From: GCA-020345945 sp964596985
GTDB lineage: Archaea; Thermoproteota; Bathyarchaeia; RBG-16-48-13; GCA-020345945
Direction: 5' to 3'
Assembly (NCBI GenBank): GCA_964596985.1
Contig: CAZQWG010000010.1
Location: 17,621-81,620 of the forward strand
DNA length: 64,000 nt
Position 1 is the stretch's first letter. Every line of letters begins with the position of its first letter. The notes under the pieces were generated by a model. That model worked only from the letters and a program-made list of their open reading frames with translations, was not told the origin of the DNA and searched no databases. Below are positions 14,243 through 22,774 of this stretch, one piece after another. Both the position numbers and the translations under genes were made by a program.

Positions 14243-15493
14243 ATGGGAAACAGTATTAGAAACGAAGAACGGTTGGTTGCAAAATTCGGGGGGTCTAGCT
14301 TAGCCTCCCCGGAGAAGATTCATAGGGCTGTCCTCTCAGTGGTCGAAGAACATCGACGGGGAAGCCAGATTGCGATAGTTGTCTCGGCAATGGGTAAAAC
14401 GACCGATAACCTGCTGAATCTCGCTAAAGTAGCTTCCGACGGGTCAATATCAGGGCGAGATCAAGACAGTATATTATCTATAGGCGAACGATTGAGTGCA
14501 AAGGTCTTTGCTGCGTCCCTTAGATCCCAAGGGATTCAAACCTGCGTTCTCGACCCTGCTGAAGATGCCTGGCCTATTCTTACCGATGAGTCGTTCACCA
14601 ATGCTAGCCTTCTACTTAATGACAGTCTCCACCTGATCCAGGAGAATGTTCTTCCGTTGGTCGAGAAAGGCGTGGTTCCAATAGTGCCCGGTTTTATCGG
14701 GAAGTCCAAGAACGGTGCTTTAACGACGCTGGGTCGCGGAGGAAGCGATATCACAGCTTTCCTGTTGGCGCGGGGACTGGAGGCAAAAAAGGTGCTATTG
14801 GTCTCGGATGTTGACGGTATTCTTTCAGCCGATCCAAAGCTGATCGAAAGACCGGAGAAGGTAGACAGGATCTCAGTAGTTCGTTTGGCTGGATTGAGTG
14901 ACTCCGGAACCAAGTTCATTCACTCGAAGGCGTTAAGATACAAGCAAGAAGACATAGATGTCTACTTGGTCAACAGTTCACGCGGCGATCTGAGAGCCAA
15001 CGGCACTCTAATACACGGTTCTCTCCCAAATCTTGAAGTAGTGCTCGAGGAAGAAGAGCCCGTATTATCCATCACATTCGTCGGAGAGCAGATCACAGCT
15101 CATCCTGAGACAATCCTTGAGATCTTGAGAGAGATCGGGTCTAGTGGGGTCAGGATCTGTGGGATGTCTGGCAACCATAACTCAATCATTCTCTATCTCT
15201 CGTCCATGACAAAACTCGATGTGCTCAACGTTCTTCACAACATTGTCAAGTCTCATCCTGAGACAATCGCCATGGCAGTGAGGAAGAATCTAGCTTTCCT
15301 TCAGATTCGCGGTCTTGGGCTGGAGGAAACGCCAGGGATAATCGAAAGGATCTCTGTACCCCTCAGAGAGGAGGGAATCAACATATTCGGAATCTTGACC
15401 GTGACCTCAAGTGTTGACCTCTTCGTCGATTGGGACGATCGAGAGCGGGCGATTAAGCTAATAGATTCGGATCTTCTGGAGGATAAAAACTAG
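14243..15493 (+). CDS. lysC: Aspartate kinase
   Basis: It phosphorylates aspartate, the first step to aspartate semialdehyde. The N-terminal kinase domain has VAKFGGSS (residues 11-18), LSIGERLSAK, and the nucleotide and substrate loop GRGGSDITA followed by LLVSDVDGI. The C-terminal 140 residues form two ACT domains, the usual site of feedback inhibition. The start ATG follows GGAGG by 11 bases. Being first in an aromatic operon makes sense because the archaeal route starts from aspartate semialdehyde, not erythrose 4-phosphate. It may be an aromatic-dedicated isoform. Aspartate semialdehyde dehydrogenase is not in the window. Confidence 0.92.
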   Translation: MGNSIRNEERLVAKFGGSSLASPEKIHRAVLSVVEEHRRGSQIAIVVSAMGKTTDNLLNLAKVASDGSISGRDQDSILSIGERLSAKVFAASLRSQGIQTCVLDPAEDAWPILTDESFTNASLLLNDSLHLIQENVLPLVEKGVVPIVPGFIGKSKNGALTTLGRGGSDITAFLLARGLEAKKVLLVSDVDGILSADPKLIERPEKVDRISVVRLAGLSDSGTKFIHSKALRYKQEDIDVYLVNSSRGDLRANGTLIHGSLPNLEVVLEEEEPVLSITFVGEQITAHPETILEILREIGSSGVRICGMSGNHNSIILYLSSMTKLDVLNVLHNIVKSHPETIAMAVRKNLAFLQIRGLGLEETPGIIERISVPLREEGINIFGILTVTSSVDLFVDWDDRERAIKLIDSDLLEDKN

Positions 15494-15515
15494 AAGGCTC
15501 GAAATGAGTGACGAG

Positions 15516-15523
15516 TATAAATA
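15516..15523 (+). promoter_or_regulatory. Internal promoter before the ADH synthase gene
   Basis: TATAAATA lies 45-52 bases before the GTG at 15568, in the 74-base gap after lysC. This would let the downstream aromatic genes be expressed independently of the leader-controlled promoter. Confidence 0.5.
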
Positions 15524-15567
15524 TAGATGAGCTATAGAAACTTACACGGTATGGAAATGTTAGGATA

Positions 15568-16365
15568 GTGAGATGGATGGCAGACTCTGGAAAGGAGAAG
15601 AGAATGAGGCGCGTCTTTCGAGGAGACGGAAAGACGGTAATAGTCCCGATGGATCACGGAGTTACCTTGGGCCCAGTGAAGGGTCTTGTAGATATGCAGG
15701 AAACTGTCAACAAGATAATCGACGGCGGGGTTGACGCAATGGTTCTTCACAAGGGCATCGCGTCAAGAGTGGAAACAGGTACAACCGGACTCATAGTTCA
15801 TTTGAGCGCTGGTACAGATAAGGGTCCAGATCCAAACCGAAAAGTCTTGGTGTGCTCTGTCGAGGAGGCTCTAAAGATAGGCGCCGACGCTGTCTCCGTT
15901 CACATTAACCTAGGGGCTCAAACCGAATCCGAGATGTTGTCCGATTTAGGTATGGTTGCCGATGTTTGTGATGACATCGGTGTTCCGCTCTTAGCAATGA
16001 TGTACCCGAGAGGGCCAAGTATCACAGATAGCCATGACCCTGATCTAGTAGGACACGCCGCCAGGCTTGGCGTCGAATTGGGGGCTGACATCATAAAGAC
16101 GAACTACACGGGGAACCAGGAGAGCTTTGAGAAGATAGTGAAGAGCTGCTCGGCCCCTGTCATAATCGCTGGCGGTCCAAGGACAGATACTATGAACGAT
16201 TTCCTGAAGATGATCGCGGACTCGATAAAAGCTGGTGCCGCAGGGGTATCGATCGGAAGAAACGTCTTCCAAAATGAGAATCCAACCTTAATGGTGAGAG
16301 CACTCTCATCGATAGTTCACTTGAACGCGACCGTCACCCAAGCCCTACAGATCCTCGGTGGATAA
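15568..16365 (+). CDS. aroA': 2-amino-3,7-dideoxy-D-threo-hept-6-ulosonate synthase (ADH synthase)
   Basis: A class I aldolase-like enzyme (MJ0400 type) that joins aspartate semialdehyde with a deoxy-ketohexose phosphate to make ADH, replacing DAHP synthase in many archaea. Marks are VIVPMDHGVTLGP at the N-terminus, GADAVSVHINLGAQTE, the Schiff-base Lys in ADIIKTNYTG, and the phosphate loop AGAAGVSIGRNVFQ. The 265-residue length is normal. Start is GTG 15568 with an alternative ATG at 15577. The dehydroquinate synthase gene follows after three bases. Confidence 0.92.
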   Translation: MRWMADSGKEKRMRRVFRGDGKTVIVPMDHGVTLGPVKGLVDMQETVNKIIDGGVDAMVLHKGIASRVETGTTGLIVHLSAGTDKGPDPNRKVLVCSVEEALKIGADAVSVHINLGAQTESEMLSDLGMVADVCDDIGVPLLAMMYPRGPSITDSHDPDLVGHAARLGVELGADIIKTNYTGNQESFEKIVKSCSAPVIIAGGPRTDTMNDFLKMIADSIKAGAAGVSIGRNVFQNENPTLMVRALSSIVHLNATVTQALQILGG

Positions 16366-16368
16366 GAT

Positions 16369-17460
16369 ATGCGGGAACTCTGGGTTGACCTTTCCGACTC
16401 TCAGATCGCCGAACTTGAAGGAGAGTTCCATCTAAAGTGCGTAGATCTATCTGACGTGATCGTGGTTTCCCCCGATCAGATCGAGGCTGCAAGATCCAGC
16501 GGAGCAAGAAGAGTTGCCGCGACAGAGACTGCCGACATAGTCCTTGTCCCAGTATCCGACGCGGAGAGAATCATAGAATTGAAGAAGTTGGGACTGACAG
16601 TCGGGGCAAGTATTGCCATCCAATCAAAAGAGGACCTGAACAAGATCCAGCCAGATTCAGGATTCGACTATCTCATCGTAGACTGCCCAAACTGGAGAAT
16701 TATTCCCACCGAGAACCTGATCGCGCTTAGCGCGGAGAAATGGAAGCTTATAGTCAGGATTGAGAACCCGAACGAAGCCAGATCTCTACTCGAGACCCTA
16801 GAACTCGGTGCTGACGGTGTCCTCATCAATACAAGGAATGCTGAGGACCTGGAGTCCCTCTCAGAGACCGTTCGAACGGTCGCGACAAGAAAAGAGGAAA
16901 TCGAGAGTTCTTCCCGGCTAGCATTGGCTACGGCGAAGGTAGTGGGGACTAGAGAGGTTGGGATCGGTGCACGAGTCTGCGTAGATACCTGCAGTCTCAT
17001 GAGGAAAGGTGAGGGAATGCTGGTCGGGTCTCAGTCGTCAGGTCTCTTTCTAATCCAGGCTGAAGTGGAAGAAAACCCTCATGTTACCCCACGCCCGTTC
17101 AGGGTGAACGCCGGTCCAGTATCCAGCTACGTAGCGGTTTCACCTGAGAAAACCCAGTATCTCTGCGAGCTCAAAGGAGGAGACGAATTGATGACAGTTG
17201 ACCGGGAAGGTCGGACAAGAAAGGTGATCGTGGGCAGAATAAAAGTAGAAATGCGCCCATTTACCCTGGTCGTCTGCGAGTACAAAGGCAGCACGCTCAA
17301 GAGTATTGTCCAGAACGCTGAGACTGTAAGATACGTCACAAAGGACGGGTCAAAAGCCGTCCCAGACATAAGAAAAGACGACGAACTCGTTGTGTGGGTC
17401 AGCGAGGGAGGTAGACACTTCGGCGCCCTAGTCGGAAAGGAGACCGTGCTAGAATACTAA
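16369..17460 (+). CDS. aroB': 3-dehydroquinate synthase II
   Basis: It carries out NAD-dependent oxidative deamination and cyclisation of ADH to 3-dehydroquinate. The protein starts MRELWVDLSDSQ and shows the family's VGTREVGIGARVCVDTCSLM, GEGMLVGSQSSGLFL and the FRVNAGPVSSYV motif. The length of 363 is normal for the family. The ATG is three bases after the ADH synthase stop, so the two are co-translated. With its neighbour it forms the archaeal entry to the shikimate pathway. Confidence 0.93.
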   Translation: MRELWVDLSDSQIAELEGEFHLKCVDLSDVIVVSPDQIEAARSSGARRVAATETADIVLVPVSDAERIIELKKLGLTVGASIAIQSKEDLNKIQPDSGFDYLIVDCPNWRIIPTENLIALSAEKWKLIVRIENPNEARSLLETLELGADGVLINTRNAEDLESLSETVRTVATRKEEIESSSRLALATAKVVGTREVGIGARVCVDTCSLMRKGEGMLVGSQSSGLFLIQAEVEENPHVTPRPFRVNAGPVSSYVAVSPEKTQYLCELKGGDELMTVDREGRTRKVIVGRIKVEMRPFTLVVCEYKGSTLKSIVQNAETVRYVTKDGSKAVPDIRKDDELVVWVSEGGRHFGALVGKETVLEY

Positions 17461-17552
17461 TATTTAGCTGTATTCGACTTTCAGACTATTCTTGAATCCT
17501 CAAGATCTTCCGACACCATACTAGCAATAGGCCCTTTGACGGTGAAACTGTC

Positions 17553-18419
17553 TTGATCATCTCTTCCAAGACGAAACTCTGTGGAATCATCGGAGACCCA
17601 GTCGAGCATTCTCTGAGTCCTGCGATGCACAACTCCGCTTTCCGCGAACTTGAATTAGCTTATGTCTATCTTGCTTTCCATGTCCCGAAGAAGGCACTCA
17701 AATCTGCCCTGCTTGGCGCGGCTGGACTTGGGATAGTGGGCGTCAACGTCACAATACCTCACAAAGTGAGGGTAATGAAGTTCTTGGATCACATCGATGA
17801 AACTGCCATGCAAATCGGGGCGGTAAACACTGTGGTAAACCGTGAGGGATGCCTCTCTGGATTCAACACTGATGGCATAGGCGCATTGAGAGCCCTAGAA
17901 GCGAATGGGGTTTCGGTCAAGGGAAAGAGAATTGCCATATTGGGGGCTGGGGGGGCTTCGAAGGCTGTTGCCTTCAAGCTCTCAGAATCTGCGAGGGAAA
18001 TAATACTACTGAACAGAACAAAGTCAAAGGCTCTTTCCCTTGCGAGATCGCTTAGGAAGATCAGAGGAATCGAGGTGGATGCAAGAAATCTGAGCGAAGA
18101 GGACTTGAAGCGTACCCTTAGCGATGTAGACATCTTGGTCAATACCACTTCAGTCGGAATGCTTCCTCGTATCGATGTTAGTCTTGTTGAGGAAGACCTA
18201 TTACCCCGCGATTTGACGGTTTTCGATATCGTCTATAATCCAGTTCAGACTCGACTATTACGTGATGCCGCTAGACGAGGCTGTAAAACCGTAAGTGGTG
18301 TGGACATGTTGGTATACCAAGGGGCTGCCTCCTTTGAACTGTGGACAGGGGAGAACGCACCAATCGAAGTCATGCGTACGACAGTGCTAAATGCTTTGAG
18401 AACGGGGTCGGGATCATGA
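17553..18419 (+). CDS. aroE: Shikimate dehydrogenase
   Basis: It reduces 3-dehydroshikimate to shikimate with NADPH. Visible are the substrate motif DPVEHSLSPAMHNSAF, NVTIPHK with the catalytic Lys, GAVNTVV, FNTDGIGA with the catalytic Asp, and the nucleotide loop GAGGASKA. Its 288 residues fit the family. The start is TTG 17553 after a 92-base gap in which no 3-dehydroquinate dehydratase gene is found. Its TGA overlaps the ATG of the shikimate kinase gene. Confidence 0.93.
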   Translation: MIISSKTKLCGIIGDPVEHSLSPAMHNSAFRELELAYVYLAFHVPKKALKSALLGAAGLGIVGVNVTIPHKVRVMKFLDHIDETAMQIGAVNTVVNREGCLSGFNTDGIGALRALEANGVSVKGKRIAILGAGGASKAVAFKLSESAREIILLNRTKSKALSLARSLRKIRGIEVDARNLSEEDLKRTLSDVDILVNTTSVGMLPRIDVSLVEEDLLPRDLTVFDIVYNPVQTRLLRDAARRGCKTVSGVDMLVYQGAASFELWTGENAPIEVMRTTVLNALRTGSGS

Positions 18420-19294
18420 AGGCAAAGTCGACAGTTCACGGAGCCGCTACTATTGTGAACGCCATCGCCACGGGGTTCGGAGCTGCCTTTGGAGTAGATC
18501 TCTGGACGAAGGCGAACGTAGAGCTAACAGATGATCCGGGGAATCTTGGGATATCTATCCTGGGCGCCCCCGAAGAAGACACTGCTCTAGTTGAACAGTG
18601 CTTCCGAGTGGTTTTACAGAAGTTCCAACTCTCCAACCGTTTTGGTGCCAATATCGAGACCGAATCGAATATTCCGATAGCCTGTGGTCTTAAGAGTAGC
18701 AGTGTAGCCGCAAACGCAGTAGTACTCGCTACCTTGGGTGCGTTAGGTAAGAGCGATCTGGACCAGATAGAGGTCGTGAAGCTAGGAGTTACGGCAGCTC
18801 GAATAGCTGGAGTGACTGTCACTGGTGCCTTTGATGATGCCTGCGCCTCATACTTTGGAGGCATAGTGGCAACCGACAACACCCAACTCAAGATCGTCAA
18901 GAGATTCTCCTTTGATCGGCCGTATTCGGTTCTCATCCATGTCCCATCAAGGAAACACTATACCAAGGATGTAGATGTAGCTCGAACCAGACTCCTATCC
19001 CCGCAGATCAAACTCGCCTTTAAGGAGGCTGCCGAAGGGAGGTATTGGAGAGCGATGGTTCTAAATGGTCTACTCTACTCTTCGATCTTCGGTTATGATC
19101 CTTCCATCGCACTGGATGCTCTAGCCTCCGGAGCGGTCTCTGCTGGGCTGAGCGGGAAAGGTCCCTCTGTAGTTGCCGTTACTCCCGAGGAGAACATCGA
19201 TGGAATAAGGGAATCTTGGAATGCATATGAAGGACAGATCTTGCAGACGACGACAAGCGAAGAAACGGCGGAGATAAAGGTGCTCACGGAATGA
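18416..19294 (+). CDS. aroK: Shikimate kinase, archaeal GHMP type
   Basis: The archaeal shikimate kinase belongs to the GHMP kinase superfamily and is unrelated to bacterial AroK. The ATP loop reads IPIACGLKSSSVAANA, and a later GAFDDACASYFGG segment and the closing AGLSGKGPSVVAV are GHMP marks. The start is set at ATG 18416, which overlaps the aroE stop as ATGA; the frame extends upstream but without need. The product has 292 residues, and its TGA overlaps the aroA ATG by 4 bases. Confidence 0.9.
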   Translation: MKAKSTVHGAATIVNAIATGFGAAFGVDLWTKANVELTDDPGNLGISILGAPEEDTALVEQCFRVVLQKFQLSNRFGANIETESNIPIACGLKSSSVAANAVVLATLGALGKSDLDQIEVVKLGVTAARIAGVTVTGAFDDACASYFGGIVATDNTQLKIVKRFSFDRPYSVLIHVPSRKHYTKDVDVARTRLLSPQIKLAFKEAAEGRYWRAMVLNGLLYSSIFGYDPSIALDALASGAVSAGLSGKGPSVVAVTPEENIDGIRESWNAYEGQILQTTTSEETAEIKVLTE

Positions 19295-20583
19295 GCAAGG
19301 TGACTGTTTCTGGACCACAGATTCTGAGAGGAGTTGTATCTACACCGCCGTCCAAGAGTGAGACAATCCGAGAGATAATAGCTTCCACGCTATCAAAAGG
19401 TGTGTCGAAGATAACCGATCCTCTGTTGTCTGATGACACCCGGGCGGCTCTTCACTGCTGTCAAGCATTAGGGACCAAAATAGTTGAGGGCGCAGGATTC
19501 TGGGAGATTCGAAGCGACGGCAGGATTCGGGCTCCTTGGACGCCTTTGGACTGTGTCGAATCTGCATCGACTCTAAGGTTCTTAATGGCGGTCAGCTCGT
19601 TGTCCGCTGGTCCCGTTGTCTTGACAGGTAACCCCCCTCTTCTGGAGAGACCCGTGGGAATACTGGCATCATGCCTGAGAAAACTCGGAGTAGACTGTTT
19701 CACTGAGAAGGGCGACAATTTTCCCCCCGTCCTCGTTATGGGAGGGGGACTCAAAGGTGGAGAAACAGATCTTCGAGGAGATGAGAGCTCCCAATATGTC
19801 TCTGCTTTACTATTTGCATCTCCTAAGGCGAGAGAAACAGTCAGAGTCCGATTGTCCACTCCGCTTGAGTCAGCCCCATATGTAGACATGACGCTTCGAA
19901 CATTGAGGAAGCGTGGAATCTGTATCGATACATCAGATAAGATGGATGATTATGTGATTCGCGGGGGGCAAGCCTATAAGGCCCTAGACGTTGAGGTTTC
20001 TGGCGACTACTCTTCTGCAGCGTTCCTCTTGGCTGCAGCAGTGATAACAGACTCGAAGATCAGGATCGACAACCTGATACAAGGTTCGGGGCAAGCCGAC
20101 GAGAAGATAATTCAAATTCTCGAGGATATGGGTGTTGGTATCAATATCGAATCGGATTCCGTGTCGATTGCAAGCGTACCTGAAAGATTGTCTTCAATCG
20201 ATATTGATGTTCGAGATTGCCCTGATTTAGTTCCTCCTCTATCGGTTCTGGCTAGTCTTGCAGAAGGAACCAGCAGAATCCGAGGGACAAGAAGGTTGAG
20301 GCTCAAGGAGTCTGACAGAGCATCGGCACTGCAGTCCGAACTCTCAAAGATGGGCGTAGAGATCAAGGCAAAGGATAATCAACTTATCATCGAAGGAACT
20401 CACTCGTTGAGAGGAGCTATCATCGACTCTCATGGAGACCATAGAATAGCAATGGCAGGCGTTATCGCGGCTCTAGCTGCAGAAGGCCTCTCGAGAATAC
20501 TTGGCACCCAATACATAAGTAAGTCATACCCAAATTTCCTTCGAGATCTCGGAACCCTTGGAGCGAACCTAGATGTCAGATAA
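19291..20583 (+). CDS. aroA: 3-phosphoshikimate 1-carboxyvinyltransferase (EPSP synthase)
   Basis: It transfers the enolpyruvyl group of PEP to shikimate 3-phosphate. Marks are PPSKSETIREI at the N-terminus, the ESASTLRFLMA segment in place of the usual GNAGT(A/S)xR, GDESSQYVSALL, GDYSSAAFLLA, RLRLKESDRA, and HGDHRIAMA near the end. The 430-residue length is typical. It overlaps shikimate kinase by 4 and chorismate synthase by 11 bases. Confidence 0.94.
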   Translation: MSKVTVSGPQILRGVVSTPPSKSETIREIIASTLSKGVSKITDPLLSDDTRAALHCCQALGTKIVEGAGFWEIRSDGRIRAPWTPLDCVESASTLRFLMAVSSLSAGPVVLTGNPPLLERPVGILASCLRKLGVDCFTEKGDNFPPVLVMGGGLKGGETDLRGDESSQYVSALLFASPKARETVRVRLSTPLESAPYVDMTLRTLRKRGICIDTSDKMDDYVIRGGQAYKALDVEVSGDYSSAAFLLAAAVITDSKIRIDNLIQGSGQADEKIIQILEDMGVGINIESDSVSIASVPERLSSIDIDVRDCPDLVPPLSVLASLAEGTSRIRGTRRLRLKESDRASALQSELSKMGVEIKAKDNQLIIEGTHSLRGAIIDSHGDHRIAMAGVIAALAAEGLSRILGTQYISKSYPNFLRDLGTLGANLDVR

Positions 20584-21670
20584 CTCGTTTGGAAAAGTCT
20601 TCAAGATCACAGTGTTCGGGGAGAGCCACGGACCTTTGGTAGGTGTCGTCTTGGATGGATGCCCTGCAGGTCTGGCGATAGAAGTTGGGATGATACAGAA
20701 GGAGTTAGACAAACGTCGACCAGGTCTAGACGAGACGTCGTCATCTCGGAGAGAGATTGATAAAATCGAAATTGCCTCTGGGATCTTCAAAGGTAGGACG
20801 ACCGGCGCCCCAATATGTATGATAATCCAGAATAAAGATGTCGACTCACGCCCATATGAGGTGATCAAGAACAAGCCTAGACCAGGTCACGCCGATTTTC
20901 CAGCTCACGCAAAGTACGGAGGCTACAGAGACTACCGCGGGGGAGGAAGGTTCTCCGGAAGAATAACCGCCCCAATCGTAGCCGCTGGGGCTATTGCAAG
21001 AAGTCTCCTAGACCTATGGGAGATCGAAGTGATGGCACATACTGTTGAAATAGGCAGCATAGGCCTGGAGAAACCCCCCACAATCGAAGAGATCCGACGC
21101 GAGAGATACTCTAACCCGATTCGGTGCGCCATCCCCTCCATTGCAGCTCGAATGAGGAACACCATCCTTCAAGCCAAAAAGGATAGAGATAGCGTTGGCG
21201 GTGTAATCGAATGTATTGCGATAAACGTACCCGTAGGGATAGGTTCACCTATCTTCGACAATCTCGACAGCGACATCGCAAAACTCCTCTTCAGTATACC
21301 CGCTGTGAAGGGAGTTGAGTTCGGAGCAGGTTTCCGCGCATCCCAGCTGAAAGGATCGGAGAACAACGATCAGTACTACATAGAGGAGGGCGTAATCAAG
21401 ACGAAGACAAACAACTCGGGGGGAATCTTGGGAGGGCTGTCCAATGGGATGCCAATCGTTGTAAGGGCAGCTTTCAAGCCTACTTCCTCCATCGGGTTAC
21501 CTCAGAAGACTGTTGATATCGAGAAGATGAAGGAGGTCTCTCTGACCCTCTCAGGGCGACACGATCCTTGCATTGTGCCCCGGGCTATCCCTGTCGTCGA
21601 GGCTGCGGTCTCCCTCTGTCTTGCGGATCACATGATCTACAGTGGAGTGATTCCGGAGGTTCTACATTAA
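20573..21670 (+). CDS. aroC: Chorismate synthase
   Basis: It eliminates phosphate from EPSP to form chorismate and needs reduced FMN. Family signatures are GESHGPLVGVVLDGCPAG at the N-terminus, GHADFPAHAKYGGYRDYRGG, and GGILGGLSNGMPI; the conserved RHDPCIVPRAIPVVEA is near the end. The length of 365 is normal. It is followed directly, with no gap, by the chorismate mutase/prephenate dehydratase gene. Confidence 0.96.
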   Translation: MSDNSFGKVFKITVFGESHGPLVGVVLDGCPAGLAIEVGMIQKELDKRRPGLDETSSSRREIDKIEIASGIFKGRTTGAPICMIIQNKDVDSRPYEVIKNKPRPGHADFPAHAKYGGYRDYRGGGRFSGRITAPIVAAGAIARSLLDLWEIEVMAHTVEIGSIGLEKPPTIEEIRRERYSNPIRCAIPSIAARMRNTILQAKKDRDSVGGVIECIAINVPVGIGSPIFDNLDSDIAKLLFSIPAVKGVEFGAGFRASQLKGSENNDQYYIEEGVIKTKTNNSGGILGGLSNGMPIVVRAAFKPTSSIGLPQKTVDIEKMKEVSLTLSGRHDPCIVPRAIPVVEAAVSLCLADHMIYSGVIPEVLH

Positions 21671-22774
21671 ATGAGTCCCGACCTGAAGAAACTGCGTGAT
21701 AGGATCGATGCGACGGACAAGAAGATAATCCGCCTCATAATGGAAAGGATGGGGATTGTAGAAGAGATCTCAAAGATAAAGAAGCAAAAGGGTCTGCCTA
21801 CATTCGACGTGAAACGAGAAGAAGAGCTCTATCAAAGAATCAGCGGAGAAGCGGAGAATCTGGGTCTTAACGGATCGGATACTGTGGCGATCTTCCGGGA
21901 GATCCTCTCCATGAGCAGGAAAATCCAAGGGGAAGAAAGAATTGTGGCTTTCTTTGGGCCGAGAGGAACCTTCACAGAGGAAGCCGCGAGAACGATATTC
22001 CCCGAAGCTGGAACTCGGTTCATTGCTTGTTCAAGCATATTCGATACCTTCAGGACCGTTTCATCAGGCAGTGCATCGTACGGTGTGGTGCCTGTTGAAA
22101 ACAGCACTGAGGGTTCAGTAAATACTACTCTCGACCTATTGGTGAGCTCTGAGCTGATGATATGGGCTGAGATAGAGCTCTCTATCTCTCATAACCTTAT
22201 AATTCGGTCAGGCGCAAGCCTGAACGATGTCGAGGTTATCCTCTCCCATTCCCAAGCTCTCGCTCAATGCCGCCGCTATCTGGAAGAACATTTCCCAGGA
22301 ATTGAATTGAGAGAGGCAAGCAGCACCGGAAGCGCCGTCAAACAGTTGAAGGAGCTAGACAAGGCTGCCGCGGTAGGACCCTCCTTGGCTGCCGAGATCT
22401 ACGGTATGGAGGTTGCCGTTGAGGCGATCCAAGACAACTCTCGAAACCATACGCGGTTCTTCGTCCTCTCGAAGAATGACCAGGATCCGACCGGACAAGA
22501 TAAGACCTCGATCATCTTCTCCGTGAAGCATGTCCCGGGAGCTTTATACTCCATCCTGAAAGTGTTTGCAGAAAAAAACCTGAATTTAACTAAAATAGAG
22601 TCGCGTCCCACTAAACAGAAGCAGTGGGAGTATATATTCTTCATAGACTTCGAAGGGCACAAGACCTCGAAAGTCGTGGCAGAAGCGCTTGAAGCGCTGA
22701 GAGAAAACACCCTGTTCCTGAAGATCCTGGGTTCATATCCGAGATGGCTGGACCAAGGAAGTGAACCATATTGA
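21671..22774 (+). CDS. pheA: Bifunctional chorismate mutase / prephenate dehydratase
   Basis: Residues 1-90 are an AroQ-type chorismate mutase (LRDRIDATDKKIIRLIMERM). Residues 93-270 are prephenate dehydratase with FFGPRGTFTEEAA, VPVENSTEGSV and the catalytic NHTRFFVL. Residues 285-360 are an ACT domain with PGALYSILK and IESRPTK, the usual Phe-binding allosteric site. The fusion makes phenylpyruvate from chorismate. Its ATG abuts the aroC stop, and its TGA overlaps the start of tyrA. It has the same domain order as E. coli PheA, which is also leader-controlled. Confidence 0.95.
   Translation: MSPDLKKLRDRIDATDKKIIRLIMERMGIVEEISKIKKQKGLPTFDVKREEELYQRISGEAENLGLNGSDTVAIFREILSMSRKIQGEERIVAFFGPRGTFTEEAARTIFPEAGTRFIACSSIFDTFRTVSSGSASYGVVPVENSTEGSVNTTLDLLVSSELMIWAEIELSISHNLIIRSGASLNDVEVILSHSQALAQCRRYLEEHFPGIELREASSTGSAVKQLKELDKAAAVGPSLAAEIYGMEVAVEAIQDNSRNHTRFFVLSKNDQDPTGQDKTSIIFSVKHVPGALYSILKVFAEKNLNLTKIESRPTKQKQWEYIFFIDFEGHKTSKVVAEALEALRENTLFLKILGSYPRWLDQGSEPY

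Noticed and set aside
14091..14303. Alternative 71-codon frame starting at ATG 14091
   Set aside because: Its start lies directly on the ribosome site with no spacing, and the frame runs into the aspartate kinase gene out of frame with no family likeness. The ATG five bases later has correct spacing.
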